From positions 1 through 25,589 of the forward strand of contig JBAVAR010000007.1 of NCBI GenBank assembly GCA_049585815.1: 25,589 nt of DNA, given 5' to 3'. Made by a program: the position numbers and the translations under genes. The DNA is from DATLSM01 sp049585815 (GTDB lineage: Bacteria; Actinomycetota; Thermoleophilia; Solirubrobacterales; 70-9). Every line of letters begins with the position of its first letter. Position 1 is the stretch's first letter. Below, in pieces: positions 5,823 through 14,020 of the stretch. The notes beneath the pieces are model-generated. The model saw nothing but the letters and a program-made list of their open reading frames with translations. It had not been told where the DNA came from and made no database searches.

Positions 5823-7976
5823 TCACAGCGCAATCAGATCACTCGAGCCCGCCCCGAAGCGGCTGCGGGCGGCGTCGAGCAGGGGGCCGAGGGCCGGCGC
5901 ATCGAGGGAGCCGTGGCGGTGAAGCAGCTCGAGGACCTCCTCGCGAGCCGCGATCAAAAGCGGCGTGTCCTCGGGCAGGCTGGCGACGGCAAAGCGGGGC
6001 AGGCCGTGCTGGCGTGTGCCGAGGATCTCCCCCTCCCCGCGCAGGCCGAGGTCGATCTCCGCGAGCCTGAAGCCGTCGCTCTCACCCGCCACCGCCTGCA
6101 GGCGCCGGCGCGCCGATCCGCCCGCCCGCTCGGCGAAGAGCAGGCACTGGGAGGGGTGCTCTCCCCGTCCCACCCGACCGCGCAGCTGATGCAGCTGGGA
6201 GACCCCGTAGCGCTCTGCCCCCTCGATCAGCATCACCGTCGCGTTGGGGACATCGATCCCGACCTCGATCACGGTGGTCGCGACCAGCACGTCGGTGGCG
6301 CCAGCGGCAAAGGCCTCCATCACCCGCGCCTTGTGGGCGGAGGGCATCTGGCCGTGAATGACGTCGATCGCAAAGCCGCGGAGCTCGGCCCCTGCCAGAC
6401 GCTGCGCCTCGGCCTCGGCGGCCTTCCCCCCCAGGGTCTCTGACTCTTCGACCAGGGGACAGACGACGTAGGCCTGCCGCCCCTCCCCCAGACGCTCGCG
6501 GATGAACCGGTAGGCGCCCGCGCGCCCCTCCTCTGCGAGGACGCGAGTGAGCACCGCCCCCCGTCCGGCGGGCACTTCGTGCAGGGCGGTCGTGTCGAGG
6601 TCACCGTAGGCGGTCAGCGAGAGCGTTCTCGGGATCGGCGTCGCACTCATCTGCAGCACGTGGGGCACCATCCCCTCCACGCCCTTGGCATCGAGCGCCC
6701 GGCGTTGCCTGACCCCGAACCGGTGCTGCTCATCGACAACGCAAAGGCCGAGCCGCGCAAACCGCACGGCGGGCTCGATCAGGGCATGGGTGCCGACGAT
6801 CAACCCCAGCTCGCCGCTGGCCAGGCGCTCCAGCGCCTGGCGCCGAATCGCCGCGGGAGTGGCTCCGCTGAGCAGCGCAAACGGCGTCGCCTCCTCGGCC
6901 AGGAGCTTTCCCAGGGTCCGCGCGTGCTGTTCGGCGAGGGTCTCCGTCGGTGCCATCAAGACCGCCTGGTATCCCGCCTCAAGTGCCCGCAGCATCGAGT
7001 AGAGCGCCACCACCGTCTTCCCCGAGCCAACCTCACCCATCAAGAGCCGCTGCATCGGCTGCCCGGAATCCAGGTCTGCGTCGATCTCCTCAAATGCCCG
7101 CAGCTGATCCCCGGTAAGCGCAAACGGCAAGGAGGCGATCCACCTCCTCACCGAATCTCCCGGCGCCCCCAAGCGTGGCGCCGGCCGAGCCAGGCGATGC
7201 GCCCTTTTTCGAGAGGCAAGCAGAGCCTGGTAGAGGAAGAGCTCTTCAAACCCGAGCCGCTCGCGAGCCCGATCAACATCCGCCTGGCACGAGGGAAAGT
7301 GGATGGCTCGAATCGCATCACCGGACCCCGCCAACCGGCGCCGCGCGCGCAGCTCGGCCGGCAGCCCCTCGAGGGCATTGGGAGCCCACCGACAGGCCTG
7401 CTCGGCCCACTCGCGCAGGCGCTGGGCCTTCAATCGCTCGGTCCCGGGGTGCACGGGGACCACCTCCTCGGCGCCCGCCGGTGAGGATCCGCTGAACTCA
7501 TACTCGGCCACCCGGAAACCATGGCGATCGCGCGACCCGGTCAACAAAAGCGCCGTCCCCGGCGCCAGTTTCCTCGCCAGCCAGGGCTGGTTAAACCAGG
7601 TGGCCCGCACCGAGCCCGACCGATCACCGACCTTGACCGAGAGGATCGAGAGTCCGCGCCGGCGGAACTGGCTTGGCCTGGAACCGAGCACCTCGACCGA
7701 TACGGTGGCCCGCCTTCCGCTCTCGATCTCCGCCAGCGGCTCGATCCTGCGATCGCGGTGGCTGTGGGGAAAGCGCATGAGCAGATCGCCGATCGTGGCG
7801 ATGCCGGCTCCGGCGGCCGCCTCGGCGAGTTTGGGCCCGACCCCATCCAGGGCGAGCAGCGAAACGTCGAGCACGCTCGGGCGGGGCCAGTGGATCGGCG
7901 CCTCGCGCAGCCGGGCGCGGTCGAGCTTGCCGGCGCCGGCAAAGGAGCGCACTACTGGGCGGCGAGCAGCCACCAC
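5823..7976 (-). CDS. recG: ATP-dependent DNA helicase RecG
   Basis: RecG is a superfamily 2 motor that regresses stalled replication forks and moves branched recombination intermediates. Domains in order: an N-terminal region with a helix-hairpin-helix-like LDGVGPKLAEAA (residues 43-54), the OB-fold wedge domain (about 85-165), then the helicase core. The core has Walker A GEVGSGKT at 314-321, DEQH at 415-418, SAT at 444-446, and the C-terminal motif VI region HQLRGRVGRG. Length (717) is normal for a version with a short N-terminus. The start is uncertain: GTG codons at 7976, 7973 and 7952 are all possible; 7976 overlaps the fakA stop by 25 bases. The fakA-recG pairing is an old conserved arrangement. 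Confidence 0.96.
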   Translation of the reverse strand: MVAARRPVVRSFAGAGKLDRARLREAPIHWPRPSVLDVSLLALDGVGPKLAEAAAGAGIATIGDLLMRFPHSHRDRRIEPLAEIESGRRATVSVEVLGSRPSQFRRRGLSILSVKVGDRSGSVRATWFNQPWLARKLAPGTALLLTGSRDRHGFRVAEYEFSGSSPAGAEEVVPVHPGTERLKAQRLREWAEQACRWAPNALEGLPAELRARRRLAGSGDAIRAIHFPSCQADVDRARERLGFEELFLYQALLASRKRAHRLARPAPRLGAPGDSVRRWIASLPFALTGDQLRAFEEIDADLDSGQPMQRLLMGEVGSGKTVVALYSMLRALEAGYQAVLMAPTETLAEQHARTLGKLLAEEATPFALLSGATPAAIRRQALERLASGELGLIVGTHALIEPAVRFARLGLCVVDEQHRFGVRQRRALDAKGVEGMVPHVLQMSATPIPRTLSLTAYGDLDTTALHEVPAGRGAVLTRVLAEEGRAGAYRFIRERLGEGRQAYVVCPLVEESETLGGKAAEAEAQRLAGAELRGFAIDVIHGQMPSAHKARVMEAFAAGATDVLVATTVIEVGIDVPNATVMLIEGAERYGVSQLHQLRGRVGRGEHPSQCLLFAERAGGSARRRLQAVAGESDGFRLAEIDLGLRGEGEILGTRQHGLPRFAVASLPEDTPLLIAAREEVLELLHRHGSLDAPALGPLLDAARSRFGAGSSDLIAL

Positions 7977-9583
7977 CAGCTCGGCTGGCCGCCCTCATGG
8001 GTCTCGACCTCGACCCCCACGGGGGCGAGGGCCCCGACCTCCTCAAGCGGGATCGGGGCGCCCTCGCCGGCGATCACGGTGAGGATCTCCACTCCCTCGG
8101 TGAGGAACTCGATCGTCCGCGCCAGGGTCGACCCGGCGGCGCCCCAGGCGACGATCTCCCCGTCGGCGAAGCCGACCGCCTCACCCTGGCGAAAGCGGCC
8201 CTTTGCGTCATCGCGGGCGGCCGGGGCCACACCGCCGGTGAGGATCCCCGCCAGCACCCTGTCAAGGCGCTCGGCGTTCTCGCTGGCCGAGTCGGCCGGA
8301 TCGAACTCGACCAAGGCCAGCAGGCCCGCCTGCTGGGAGTGGGCCGGAAGGACGCGGGAGGGCTTCTCCGAGAGCGCGCAGGCGCGCTCGGCGGCCATCG
8401 TCACGTTGGCGGAGCTGGGCAGGACCAGGACCTCCTCGGCGGAGACCTCGTGGATCCCCGCCAGCAGCTCATAGGTGGAGGGGTTGAGGGTCTCCCCGCA
8501 GGGGACCACATGGGCGCCGAGGCCGGCGAAAAGCCGCTCCATGCCGAGGCCGGCAGCAACGGCGAGGACCCCGGTGCGCCCGGCAGCGAGCCGCGCCTCG
8601 CGCTCGGCAACCTGCTCGCGCATGTCTGCGACGTCGAGGTTGGTCACCTCGCCGGCGCCCTCAAAGAGGGCGACCGCCGCCTCCGGCTCGTCGGTGTGGA
8701 CGTGAACCTTGAGCGTCACCTCATCGCCAACGACGAGAACCGAATCCCCCAGGGTCTCCAGCCGCGGTACGAACTCGCGCCCGGCAAGCGCCCGGCCGGA
8801 GACGATGAAGTTGGTGCAGTAGCGGAAGCGCGAGTCCTCGTGGTGGGGCCGGCTGAGGCGAGGTGCCTCGTGGCGGGGAACCGCGGGCGCCTCGGCGCCA
8901 TCGCCGCGCAGCCCGGCGACAACCCCGGCCAAAATCAGCACCAGGCCATAGCCGCCGGCGTCAACCACGCCCGACTCGCGCAGCACCTCCAGCTGCTCGG
9001 GCGTGCGCTCCACGGCCTGCTCACCGTCGGCGATCGCCCGCTCCAACACCTCGGCGAGGATCGCGTCCTGCTGGTCCTCGGAGACGTCGTCATCAAGGCG
9101 CTGCTTGTCGGCCTCCAGGTGGGCGAGCTGGCGGGCGATCGAGTGGGCCATCTCGCGGAAGACGGTCAGCATCGTTCCCTCCGCCGGTTCGCGCACCGAC
9201 TCATAGGCCGCATCGGCGGCGCTGGCAAAGGCGGAGGCGACAAGCACGGGGTCAACCAGCTCCCCCGGCCTGCTGGCCAGCTCCTCGGCCGCGCCACGGA
9301 CGATCTGGCTGAGGATCACCCCGGAGTTGCCGCGCGCCCCCATCAGCGCCGCCCGCGCCAGGGCTTGGACCAACTCGGCGCGGCCGGCCTCATCGACGGT
9401 GAGTCCATCGAGTCGATCGAGCTCCTCCATCACGGCGCGCATCGTCATCGCCATGTTGTCGCCGGTGTCGCCGTCGGCGACGGGGAAGACGTTGAGGTCG
9501 TTCACCTCCTGGCGGCGCTCCTCCAACGCCGCGTAGGCAGAGCTCACGACCCGTCGGAAGCGGACGATCGATGGATCGGTCAT
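7952..9583 (-). CDS. fakA: Fatty acid kinase catalytic subunit FakA-like (DhaL domain protein)
   Basis: FakA phosphorylates fatty acids held by FakB carriers, giving acyl-phosphate that feeds PlsX/PlsY. The 543-residue length matches FakA. The N-terminal DhaL kinase domain has DLNVFPVADGDTGDNM with Asp37, Asp39 and Asp42 as expected metal ligands, and GARGNSGVILSQ around residues 82-93. A middle domain and a C-terminal domain with GETLNPST and VLPSSANV follow. No FakB gene is in the window. The ATG at 9583 is preceded nine bases upstream by a TAGATT box, suggesting a leaderless or nearly leaderless message; a TTG one codon earlier (9586) is an alternative. It leads the fakA-recG-rsmD-coaD run. 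The function is inferred from the family; many such genes are annotated only as DAK2-domain protein. Confidence 0.9.
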   Translation of the reverse strand: MTDPSIVRFRRVVSSAYAALEERRQEVNDLNVFPVADGDTGDNMAMTMRAVMEELDRLDGLTVDEAGRAELVQALARAALMGARGNSGVILSQIVRGAAEELASRPGELVDPVLVASAFASAADAAYESVREPAEGTMLTVFREMAHSIARQLAHLEADKQRLDDDVSEDQQDAILAEVLERAIADGEQAVERTPEQLEVLRESGVVDAGGYGLVLILAGVVAGLRGDGAEAPAVPRHEAPRLSRPHHEDSRFRYCTNFIVSGRALAGREFVPRLETLGDSVLVVGDEVTLKVHVHTDEPEAAVALFEGAGEVTNLDVADMREQVAEREARLAAGRTGVLAVAAGLGMERLFAGLGAHVVPCGETLNPSTYELLAGIHEVSAEEVLVLPSSANVTMAAERACALSEKPSRVLPAHSQQAGLLALVEFDPADSASENAERLDRVLAGILTGGVAPAARDDAKGRFRQGEAVGFADGEIVAWGAAGSTLARTIEFLTEGVEILTVIAGEGAPIPLEEVGALAPVGVEVETHEGGQPSWWWLLAAQ

Positions 9584-9592
9584 CAACCAGGG

Positions 9593-9598
9593 AATCTA
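9593..9598 (-). promoter_or_regulatory. Candidate -10 box for fakA
   Basis: TAGATT on the minus strand ends nine bases before the fakA ATG, in the 74-base divergent gap shared with the MMPL exporter. No ribosome binding site is seen upstream of fakA, which fits leaderless translation. No -35 box was recognised. Confidence 0.35.
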
Positions 9599-9643
9599 AT
9601 CGGCGTCGTAGATGACAGGGGAGCGCCGCCACCGAGCCATTGC

Positions 9644-9649
9644 TAGCGT
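9644..9649 (+). promoter_or_regulatory. Candidate -10 box for the MMPL exporter
   Basis: TAGCGT (TAnnnT type) ends eight bases before the ATG at 9658, with no Shine-Dalgarno sequence, as expected for a leaderless message. No -35 match was seen. Confidence 0.35.
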
Positions 9650-9657
9650 GGCCCCGG

Positions 9658-11826
9658 ATGCAGGCATTCGCCACCTGGTGCACCGGCCACCGAAAGACGG
9701 TGATCCTCGCTTGGATCATCGCCCTGGTCGGGGTCGGGGCGATCGCCGGCGCCGTCGGGGCGAACTTCACCGAAGAATTCAAACTCCCCTCATCGGACTC
9801 CAAGAAGGCCCTCGACCTGCTGGAAACAAGGTTCCCGGCGCAGTCGGGGGGAACCGCCCAGATCGTCTTCAGAGCCCAAGGCGGAGTCCGGGCGCCCGCG
9901 GTGCGCACCAGGATGGAGCGCGCCTTCGCCGCGATCAAGAGATTTCCCCACGTCAGCGAAGTCGCCAGCCCCTACCGCACCGGTGGCGCCGCGGCGATCA
10001 GCAAGAACGGCGAGATCGCCTACGCGACGATCCAGTTCGACGCCCAGGACAACAAGCTCGACAAGGAAAAGACGAGGGAAATCATCGCCACCGCGCAGGC
10101 TGCGGCGGGCAATGGCCTGCAGGTCGAGCTCGGCGGCCAGCCGATCCAGGAAGCGATCGCCCAGAAAAGCGGCGACTCCTCTTTTGCGATCGGTCTCTTG
10201 GCGGCGATCGTCGTCTTGCTCCTCACCTTCGGCTCGGCCGTGGCGATGGGCCTGCCGATTCTCAGTGCCCTGTTTGCGCTCGGCGTCGGCATCAGCCTGG
10301 TCGAGCTCGGCACCCACCTTTTCGACACGGCGAACTTCGCCCCGGTCTTGGCGGCGATGATCGGCCTCGGCGTCGGGATCGATTACGCCCTCTTCATCCT
10401 CACCCGCTTCCGCAACGGACTCGACCGGGGGCTGGAGCCGCGCCCCGCTGCGATCCAGGCCGTCGACACGGCCGGGCGCGCCGTCCTTTTCGCCGGCATC
10501 ACCGTGATCATCTCGCTGATGGGGATGCTGCTGCTCGGCATCAGCTTCCTCTACGGAGTCGCGATGGCGGCGGCACTGGCGGTCCTGTTCACGATGATCG
10601 CCGCGCTCACCCTGCTGCCGGCGCTGCTGACGATCGCCGGCCACTGGGTCGATCGGCTTCGCGTTCCCGGCCTCGGCACCCGCTCCAACAGCTTCGACGA
10701 AAACGGTAACTGGTTTCGCTGGAGCCGCACGATCCAGCGCCGACCGGCACTCTCGGTCCTGCTCTCTGGAGGGCTGCTGCTGATCCTCTGCATCCCGACC
10801 CTCTCGCTGCGCCTGGGCTCAAACGACGCCGGGACCGAACCGGCAAACAAGACCACCCGACAGGCCTACGATCTGCTCGCAGAAGGCTTTGGACCTGGGT
10901 TCAACGGCCCTCTGGTGATCGTCGCCGCGCTGCCCGGCAGGGGCGAGGCGGGGGGCCTGACCCAGATCTGCCACACGCTCAAATATGAAATGGGTGTGGC
11001 GGCGGTGACTCCGGTCAGGCTCAATCCGGCCAAGAACGCCGGCGTCTGCAACGTCATCCCCACGACCTCGCCGCAAAGCGCCCAGACAACCAGCCTGCTC
11101 GACCACATTCGCCACGACGTGATCCCACCGATCGAGGCGAGGACAGGGGCCCAGCTTCACGTCGGCGGCATCACCGCGATTTTTGAGGACTTCGGCAACG
11201 CGATCGCCGAAAAGCTGCCGCTGTTCATCGGCGTCGTCGTCCTGCTCTCCGCGCTGCTGCTGATGATCGTTTTCCGCTCACTGCTGGTGCCGCTGAAGGC
11301 GATGGTGATGAACCTGCTCTCGATTGGCGCCGCCTTCGGCATCATCGTCGCCGTCTTCCAGTGGGGCTGGGGGGCGAGCCTGATCGGCGTCGACAACACC
11401 GGGCCGATCATCTCCTTCTTCCCCGTCTTCCTCTTTGCGATCGTCTTCGGTCTCTCGATGGACTATGAGGTTTTTCTGATGTCGCGGATCCACGAGGAGT
11501 GGGAGAGCAGGCACGACTCCACCGAGGCGGTCACCCGCGGCCTCGCCCTCACCGGTCGGGTGATCACCGCGGCGGCGGCGATCATGATCACCGTGTTCGC
11601 CTCCTTCATGCTCGGCGAAGAACGGATCATCAAGCTATTCGGCCTCGGACTCGCCTCCGCCGTCCTGATCGACGCGGTGATCATCCGCTCGGTCCTGGTG
11701 CCGGCGATCATGCAGCTGCTCGGTCGACGGGCCTGGTACTTCCCCAAATGGTTGGGCAACATCCTGCCCAGACTGCACGTCGAGTCCGGCGAGGCCGAGC
11801 CGGTGGCGGTCGAGCCGGAGGGCTGA
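9658..11826 (+). CDS. MMPL/RND-family membrane transporter
   Basis: MMPL proteins are proton-driven inner-membrane exporters of lipids, siderophores or drugs; the substrate here is unknown. The 722-residue protein has two similar halves, each with one N-terminal membrane span, an extracytoplasmic loop and a bundle of about five spans, roughly 12 spans in all. Conserved features are GLGVGIDYALFILTR in the first half and GLSMDYEVFLMSRIHEEW in the second; the Asp-Tyr pairs lie in the proton path. The first span starts at about residue 10 (HRKTVILAWIIAL). The ATG at 9658 is favoured over the in-frame TTG at 9640. It is divergent from fakA and its stop is only 22 bases from the left end of the IS. 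The C-terminus looks complete, so the IS did not cut it. Confidence 0.95.
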   Translation: MQAFATWCTGHRKTVILAWIIALVGVGAIAGAVGANFTEEFKLPSSDSKKALDLLETRFPAQSGGTAQIVFRAQGGVRAPAVRTRMERAFAAIKRFPHVSEVASPYRTGGAAAISKNGEIAYATIQFDAQDNKLDKEKTREIIATAQAAAGNGLQVELGGQPIQEAIAQKSGDSSFAIGLLAAIVVLLLTFGSAVAMGLPILSALFALGVGISLVELGTHLFDTANFAPVLAAMIGLGVGIDYALFILTRFRNGLDRGLEPRPAAIQAVDTAGRAVLFAGITVIISLMGMLLLGISFLYGVAMAAALAVLFTMIAALTLLPALLTIAGHWVDRLRVPGLGTRSNSFDENGNWFRWSRTIQRRPALSVLLSGGLLLILCIPTLSLRLGSNDAGTEPANKTTRQAYDLLAEGFGPGFNGPLVIVAALPGRGEAGGLTQICHTLKYEMGVAAVTPVRLNPAKNAGVCNVIPTTSPQSAQTTSLLDHIRHDVIPPIEARTGAQLHVGGITAIFEDFGNAIAEKLPLFIGVVVLLSALLLMIVFRSLLVPLKAMVMNLLSIGAAFGIIVAVFQWGWGASLIGVDNTGPIISFFPVFLFAIVFGLSMDYEVFLMSRIHEEWESRHDSTEAVTRGLALTGRVITAAAAIMITVFASFMLGEERIIKLFGLGLASAVLIDAVIIRSVLVPAIMQLLGRRAWYFPKWLGNILPRLHVESGEAEPVAVEPEG

Positions 11827-11848
11827 GAGCTCGGCCCGCCCGGCTTGT

Positions 11849-13012
11849 CCTAGTGACCTGAGTCGTTAGTTCGCAGGCATACTTAGCCTGACGGCGAATC
11901 CACTCGTCATCGACGACGATTGGAGGCCGTTATGCCCGTGCGTGTAGAGGTCGTGCTCAGCGACGAAGAGCGGGAGGTACTCGAGCGCTGGGCCCGGCGC
12001 CCGACGAGCGCCCAAGCCTTGGCGTTGCGCTGCCGGATCGTCCTGGCGGCAGCAGACGGCGAGCCGAGCAAGGAGATCGCGGCTCGGCTCGGCTGCACTC
12101 GCTCGACCGTGGGCAAGTGGCGAGGGCGGTTCGCACAGCGTGGCCTCGACGGCCTGCATGACGAGCCACGCCCCGGCAAGCCGCGTTCGATCAGCGATGA
12201 CGATGTCGAGCGGGTGATCGTCAAGACCCTGGAGGAGCAGCCCGCGAACGCCACGCACTGGTCGACGCGCTCGATGGCGGCCGCAACGGGGATGAGCCAG
12301 ACCGCGGTCAGCCGGATCTGGCGAGCGTTTGGGCTGAAGCCCCACCAGACAGAGCACTTCAAGCTCTCGCCCGATCCGCAGTTCGTCGACAAGGTCCGCG
12401 ACATCGTCGGGCTCTACCTCAACCCGCCCGAGGCGGCCGTGGTGATGTGCGTCGATGAGAAGTCCCAGATCCAGGCGCTTGACCGCAGCTCGCCGGTGCT
12501 GCCGCTGATGCCTGGGGTGCCCGAGCGCCACACCCATGATTACGTGCGCAACGGCACCACGAACCTCTACGCCGCCCTGGACGTTGCCTCCGGCCAGGTG
12601 ATCGCCGAGATGACACCCCGCCACCGTGCCGAGGAGTTTCGCCGTTTCTTGAACCTGATCGATAGCTCGGTGCCGGCACACCTCGACGTTCATGTCGTGC
12701 TCGACAACTCCTCGACCCACAAGACGTCGTCGATCCAGCGCTGGCTGGTGCGCCATCCGCGCTTCACCCTGCACTTCACCCCCACCTACAGCTCCTGGCT
12801 GAACCTGGTCGAGCGCTGGTTTTCCGAGCTGACCACCAAGTGGATCAAGCGCAGCGCCCACCGCTCGGTGCGCGACCTTGTGGCCTCAATCCGCACCTGG
12901 ATCGCCAACTGGAACGACGAGCCCAAACCCTACGTCTGGCACAAGAGCGCCGATGAGATCCTCGACAGCCTCGCCTCCTACTGCCAGCGGATCAACGACT
13001 CAGGTCACTAGG
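11849..13012 (+). mobile_element. IS630-family insertion sequence, apparently intact
   Basis: Perfect 19-bp terminal inverted repeats (CCTAGTGACCTGAGTCGTT at 11849-11867 and its complement at 12994-13012) flank one transposase gene. Both ends contain CTAG. IS630 elements insert at TA, often within CTAG, and duplicate the TA, so the element proper is probably 11853-13008 and the outer CTA/TAG bases are target. It sits 22 bp after the MMPL stop and directly before a hydrolase remnant. Perfect repeats and an uninterrupted ORF suggest recent arrival or activity. Confidence 0.93.
11932..13011 (+). CDS. IS630-family transposase
   Basis: This DDE transposase cuts and pastes its own element. The 359-residue protein has an N-terminal helix-turn-helix region (about residues 25-85, with SKEIAARLGCTRSTVGKW), a second winged-helix segment (about 105-140), and a C-terminal catalytic domain. 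Catalytic residues are visible: Asp175 in VMCVDEKSQ, Asp258 in HVVLDNSSTH and Glu294 in WLNLVERW, with the second Asp and the Glu 36 positions apart as in IS630 enzymes. The ATG at 11932 is chosen; a TTG at 11920 is in frame. The last codons run through the right inverted repeat and the TAG stop (13009-13011) falls on the CTAG target. No frameshift or missing catalytic residue was seen, so it is probably active. Confidence 0.95.
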   Translation: MPVRVEVVLSDEEREVLERWARRPTSAQALALRCRIVLAAADGEPSKEIAARLGCTRSTVGKWRGRFAQRGLDGLHDEPRPGKPRSISDDDVERVIVKTLEEQPANATHWSTRSMAAATGMSQTAVSRIWRAFGLKPHQTEHFKLSPDPQFVDKVRDIVGLYLNPPEAAVVMCVDEKSQIQALDRSSPVLPLMPGVPERHTHDYVRNGTTNLYAALDVASGQVIAEMTPRHRAEEFRRFLNLIDSSVPAHLDVHVVLDNSSTHKTSSIQRWLVRHPRFTLHFTPTYSSWLNLVERWFSELTTKWIKRSAHRSVRDLVASIRTWIANWNDEPKPYVWHKSADEILDSLASYCQRINDSGH

Positions 13013-13109
13013 CCGCTGGATCCATCAAGATCCGACCGAGAGGAAACGGCGCAGGGACCTGCGGGCGGCGGGAAGGCGACGCCCGGCATCGAGCTCGTGG
13101 ATCGCGATC

Positions 13110-13488
13110 TCAGCGGTCATCGCAGCGAGCGCTCCACCCCGCTGGCCTATGGGTGGCTCTCAAGCATCCGGGCGACCCCAAGGCGTCCGATTCCTACGCC
13201 CTTCCCGCCACCCGTGAGGAGGGAGTGCTTCGCGACGTCGCCAAGGCGATGGCCTCCGCGTCCACGGCTCCGGTTCGCGAGGCAGGCGAGCACCTGATCG
13301 CGACCTCCGAGCTGGCGATCCTGCTTATCTGGTTCGCTGAGGATGAGGTCTTTGCGCTCGAGCATGCTCGGCGCTACGCGCGAGCGCTCAAGTGGGGCCA
13401 GCTCGTCTTGATCGAGGACGCCTACAGCTTCACGCCCGAGGACCAGCCGCTGGCCATATCCGCGGCGATCAGTTTGTTTGCGACCTAG
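13110..13488 (+). pseudogene. Alpha/beta-hydrolase remnant (C-terminal part, frameshifted)
   Basis: The frame from 13153 to 13488 reads as the C-terminal third of an alpha/beta-hydrolase. It has LLIWFAEDEVFALEHARRYARAL (split as LLIWFAEDEVF and LEHARRYARAL), where such enzymes carry the catalytic Asp, and LIEDAYSFTPEDQP near the end, where the catalytic His would be expected but is absent. Just upstream, PLAYGWLS occurs in a different frame (around 13136-13160), and this resembles the family sequence that should precede the first visible block; a single-base indel near 13158 would explain it. No N-terminal half is present on either side of the IS. I read it as a truncated, frameshifted remnant. 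A small expressed 111-residue protein is possible but unlikely. Confidence 0.6.
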
Positions 13489-13789
13489 ACACCTCCTCCG
13501 GCTCTAGTCGTCTGGTTCGACCCTCAGCGCCCGGGCCGATCGAGCCCTGTCGCCCGATCACCAGGCCGCCGGGCGGGGCGGATGGGCGGACCCCTCGTTC
13601 CCGAATCAGGTTTACGCTAGGGCGGTGAGACGCCGCGATCGACCCTGCGGAGCACAACGCAATGCCTGCCACGGCGCCCGTGAGTGGGCAGCAATGGGCA
13701 AGGGAGCAACGGATCGTCAATCAAAGGGGCCATTGGCGTCCGGCGGATGGTCGAGGAAACGGCTATCTAGAATCGAAATCTAGACACCT
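13489..13789. other. Gene-free stretch before tRNA-Lys
   Basis: About 300 bases without a convincing gene. Short ORFs on both strands have weak third-position GC bias compared with neighbours and no recognisable domain. TTTACGCT near 13611-13618 resembles an actinobacterial -10 box. Two TCTAGA palindromes 13 bases apart (13766-13771 and 13779-13784) lie just before the tRNA. The stretch is probably decayed DNA plus the tRNA promoter. Confidence 0.5.
13768..13773 (+). promoter_or_regulatory. Candidate -10 box for tRNA-Lys
   Basis: TAGAAT matches five of six bases of the TATAAT consensus and ends 16 bases before the tRNA 5' end, a plausible place for a short leader. No good -35 box was found at 16-18 bases spacing. 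Confidence 0.3.
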
Positions 13790-13863
13790 GCCCCCGTAGC
13801 TCAGTTGGTTAGAGCGGCGGCCTTTTAAGCCGCGCGGCCCGGGTTCGAGTCCCGGCGGGGGCA
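13790..13863 (+). tRNA. tRNA-Lys (anticodon UUU)
   Basis: The 74-base sequence folds as a full cloverleaf: acceptor GCCCCCG with CGGGGGC, D stem GCTC/GAGC, anticodon stem GCGGC/GCCGC around loop CTTTTAA (anticodon TTT), a 5-base variable loop, T stem CCGGG/CCCGG with TTCGAGT, and discriminator A. CCA is not encoded. No duplicate of its 3' end was noticed elsewhere in the window, so there is no sign of an integrated element using it as an attachment site. Confidence 0.97.
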
Positions 13864-13872
13864 CTGGCAAAG

Positions 13873-13994
13873 GGGAGCAGCTCCAGAGCTCCCAACTGAC
13901 GATCTACCTGAGCGCCATCGCAGCCCATCCTGGCCTCGGCCACTCCGAGGTGACGGTGCCGACGCGCAACTCGTGGGCCGAGCTCCACGAGTTG
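13873..13994. terminator. Cluster of three hairpins between convergent tRNA-Lys and purH
   Basis: Three inverted repeats lie in the 157-base gap: 13873-13878 with 13888-13893 (6 bp), 13934-13939 with 13945-13950 (6 bp, 5-base loop), and a perfect 10-bp stem 13967-13976 with 13985-13994 (8-base loop). No T-run follows any of them. Their place between two convergent units fits a two-way termination zone, which in high-GC bacteria often lacks the T-run. Confidence 0.45.
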
Positions 13995-14020
13995 GTCAGG
14001 AAACGGACTCCAATCGCTCA

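Noticed and set aside
12878..13297. Plus-strand ORF crossing the right end of the IS
   Set aside because: It is an out-of-frame shadow of the transposase; only its short PLAYGWLS stretch was kept as evidence for the hydrolase remnant.
13624..13783. A 52-codon GTG ORF preceded by a TTTACGCT box
   Set aside because: Third codon positions are far less GC-rich than in the real genes and no domain is recognisable; the box may be a promoter remnant but the ORF is not supported.
13790..14020. tRNA-Lys as an integration site for a mobile island
   Set aside because: No repeat of the tRNA 3' end, no integrase gene and no phage or conjugation genes nearby; the only mobile element is the IS630 copy, which targets CTAG.
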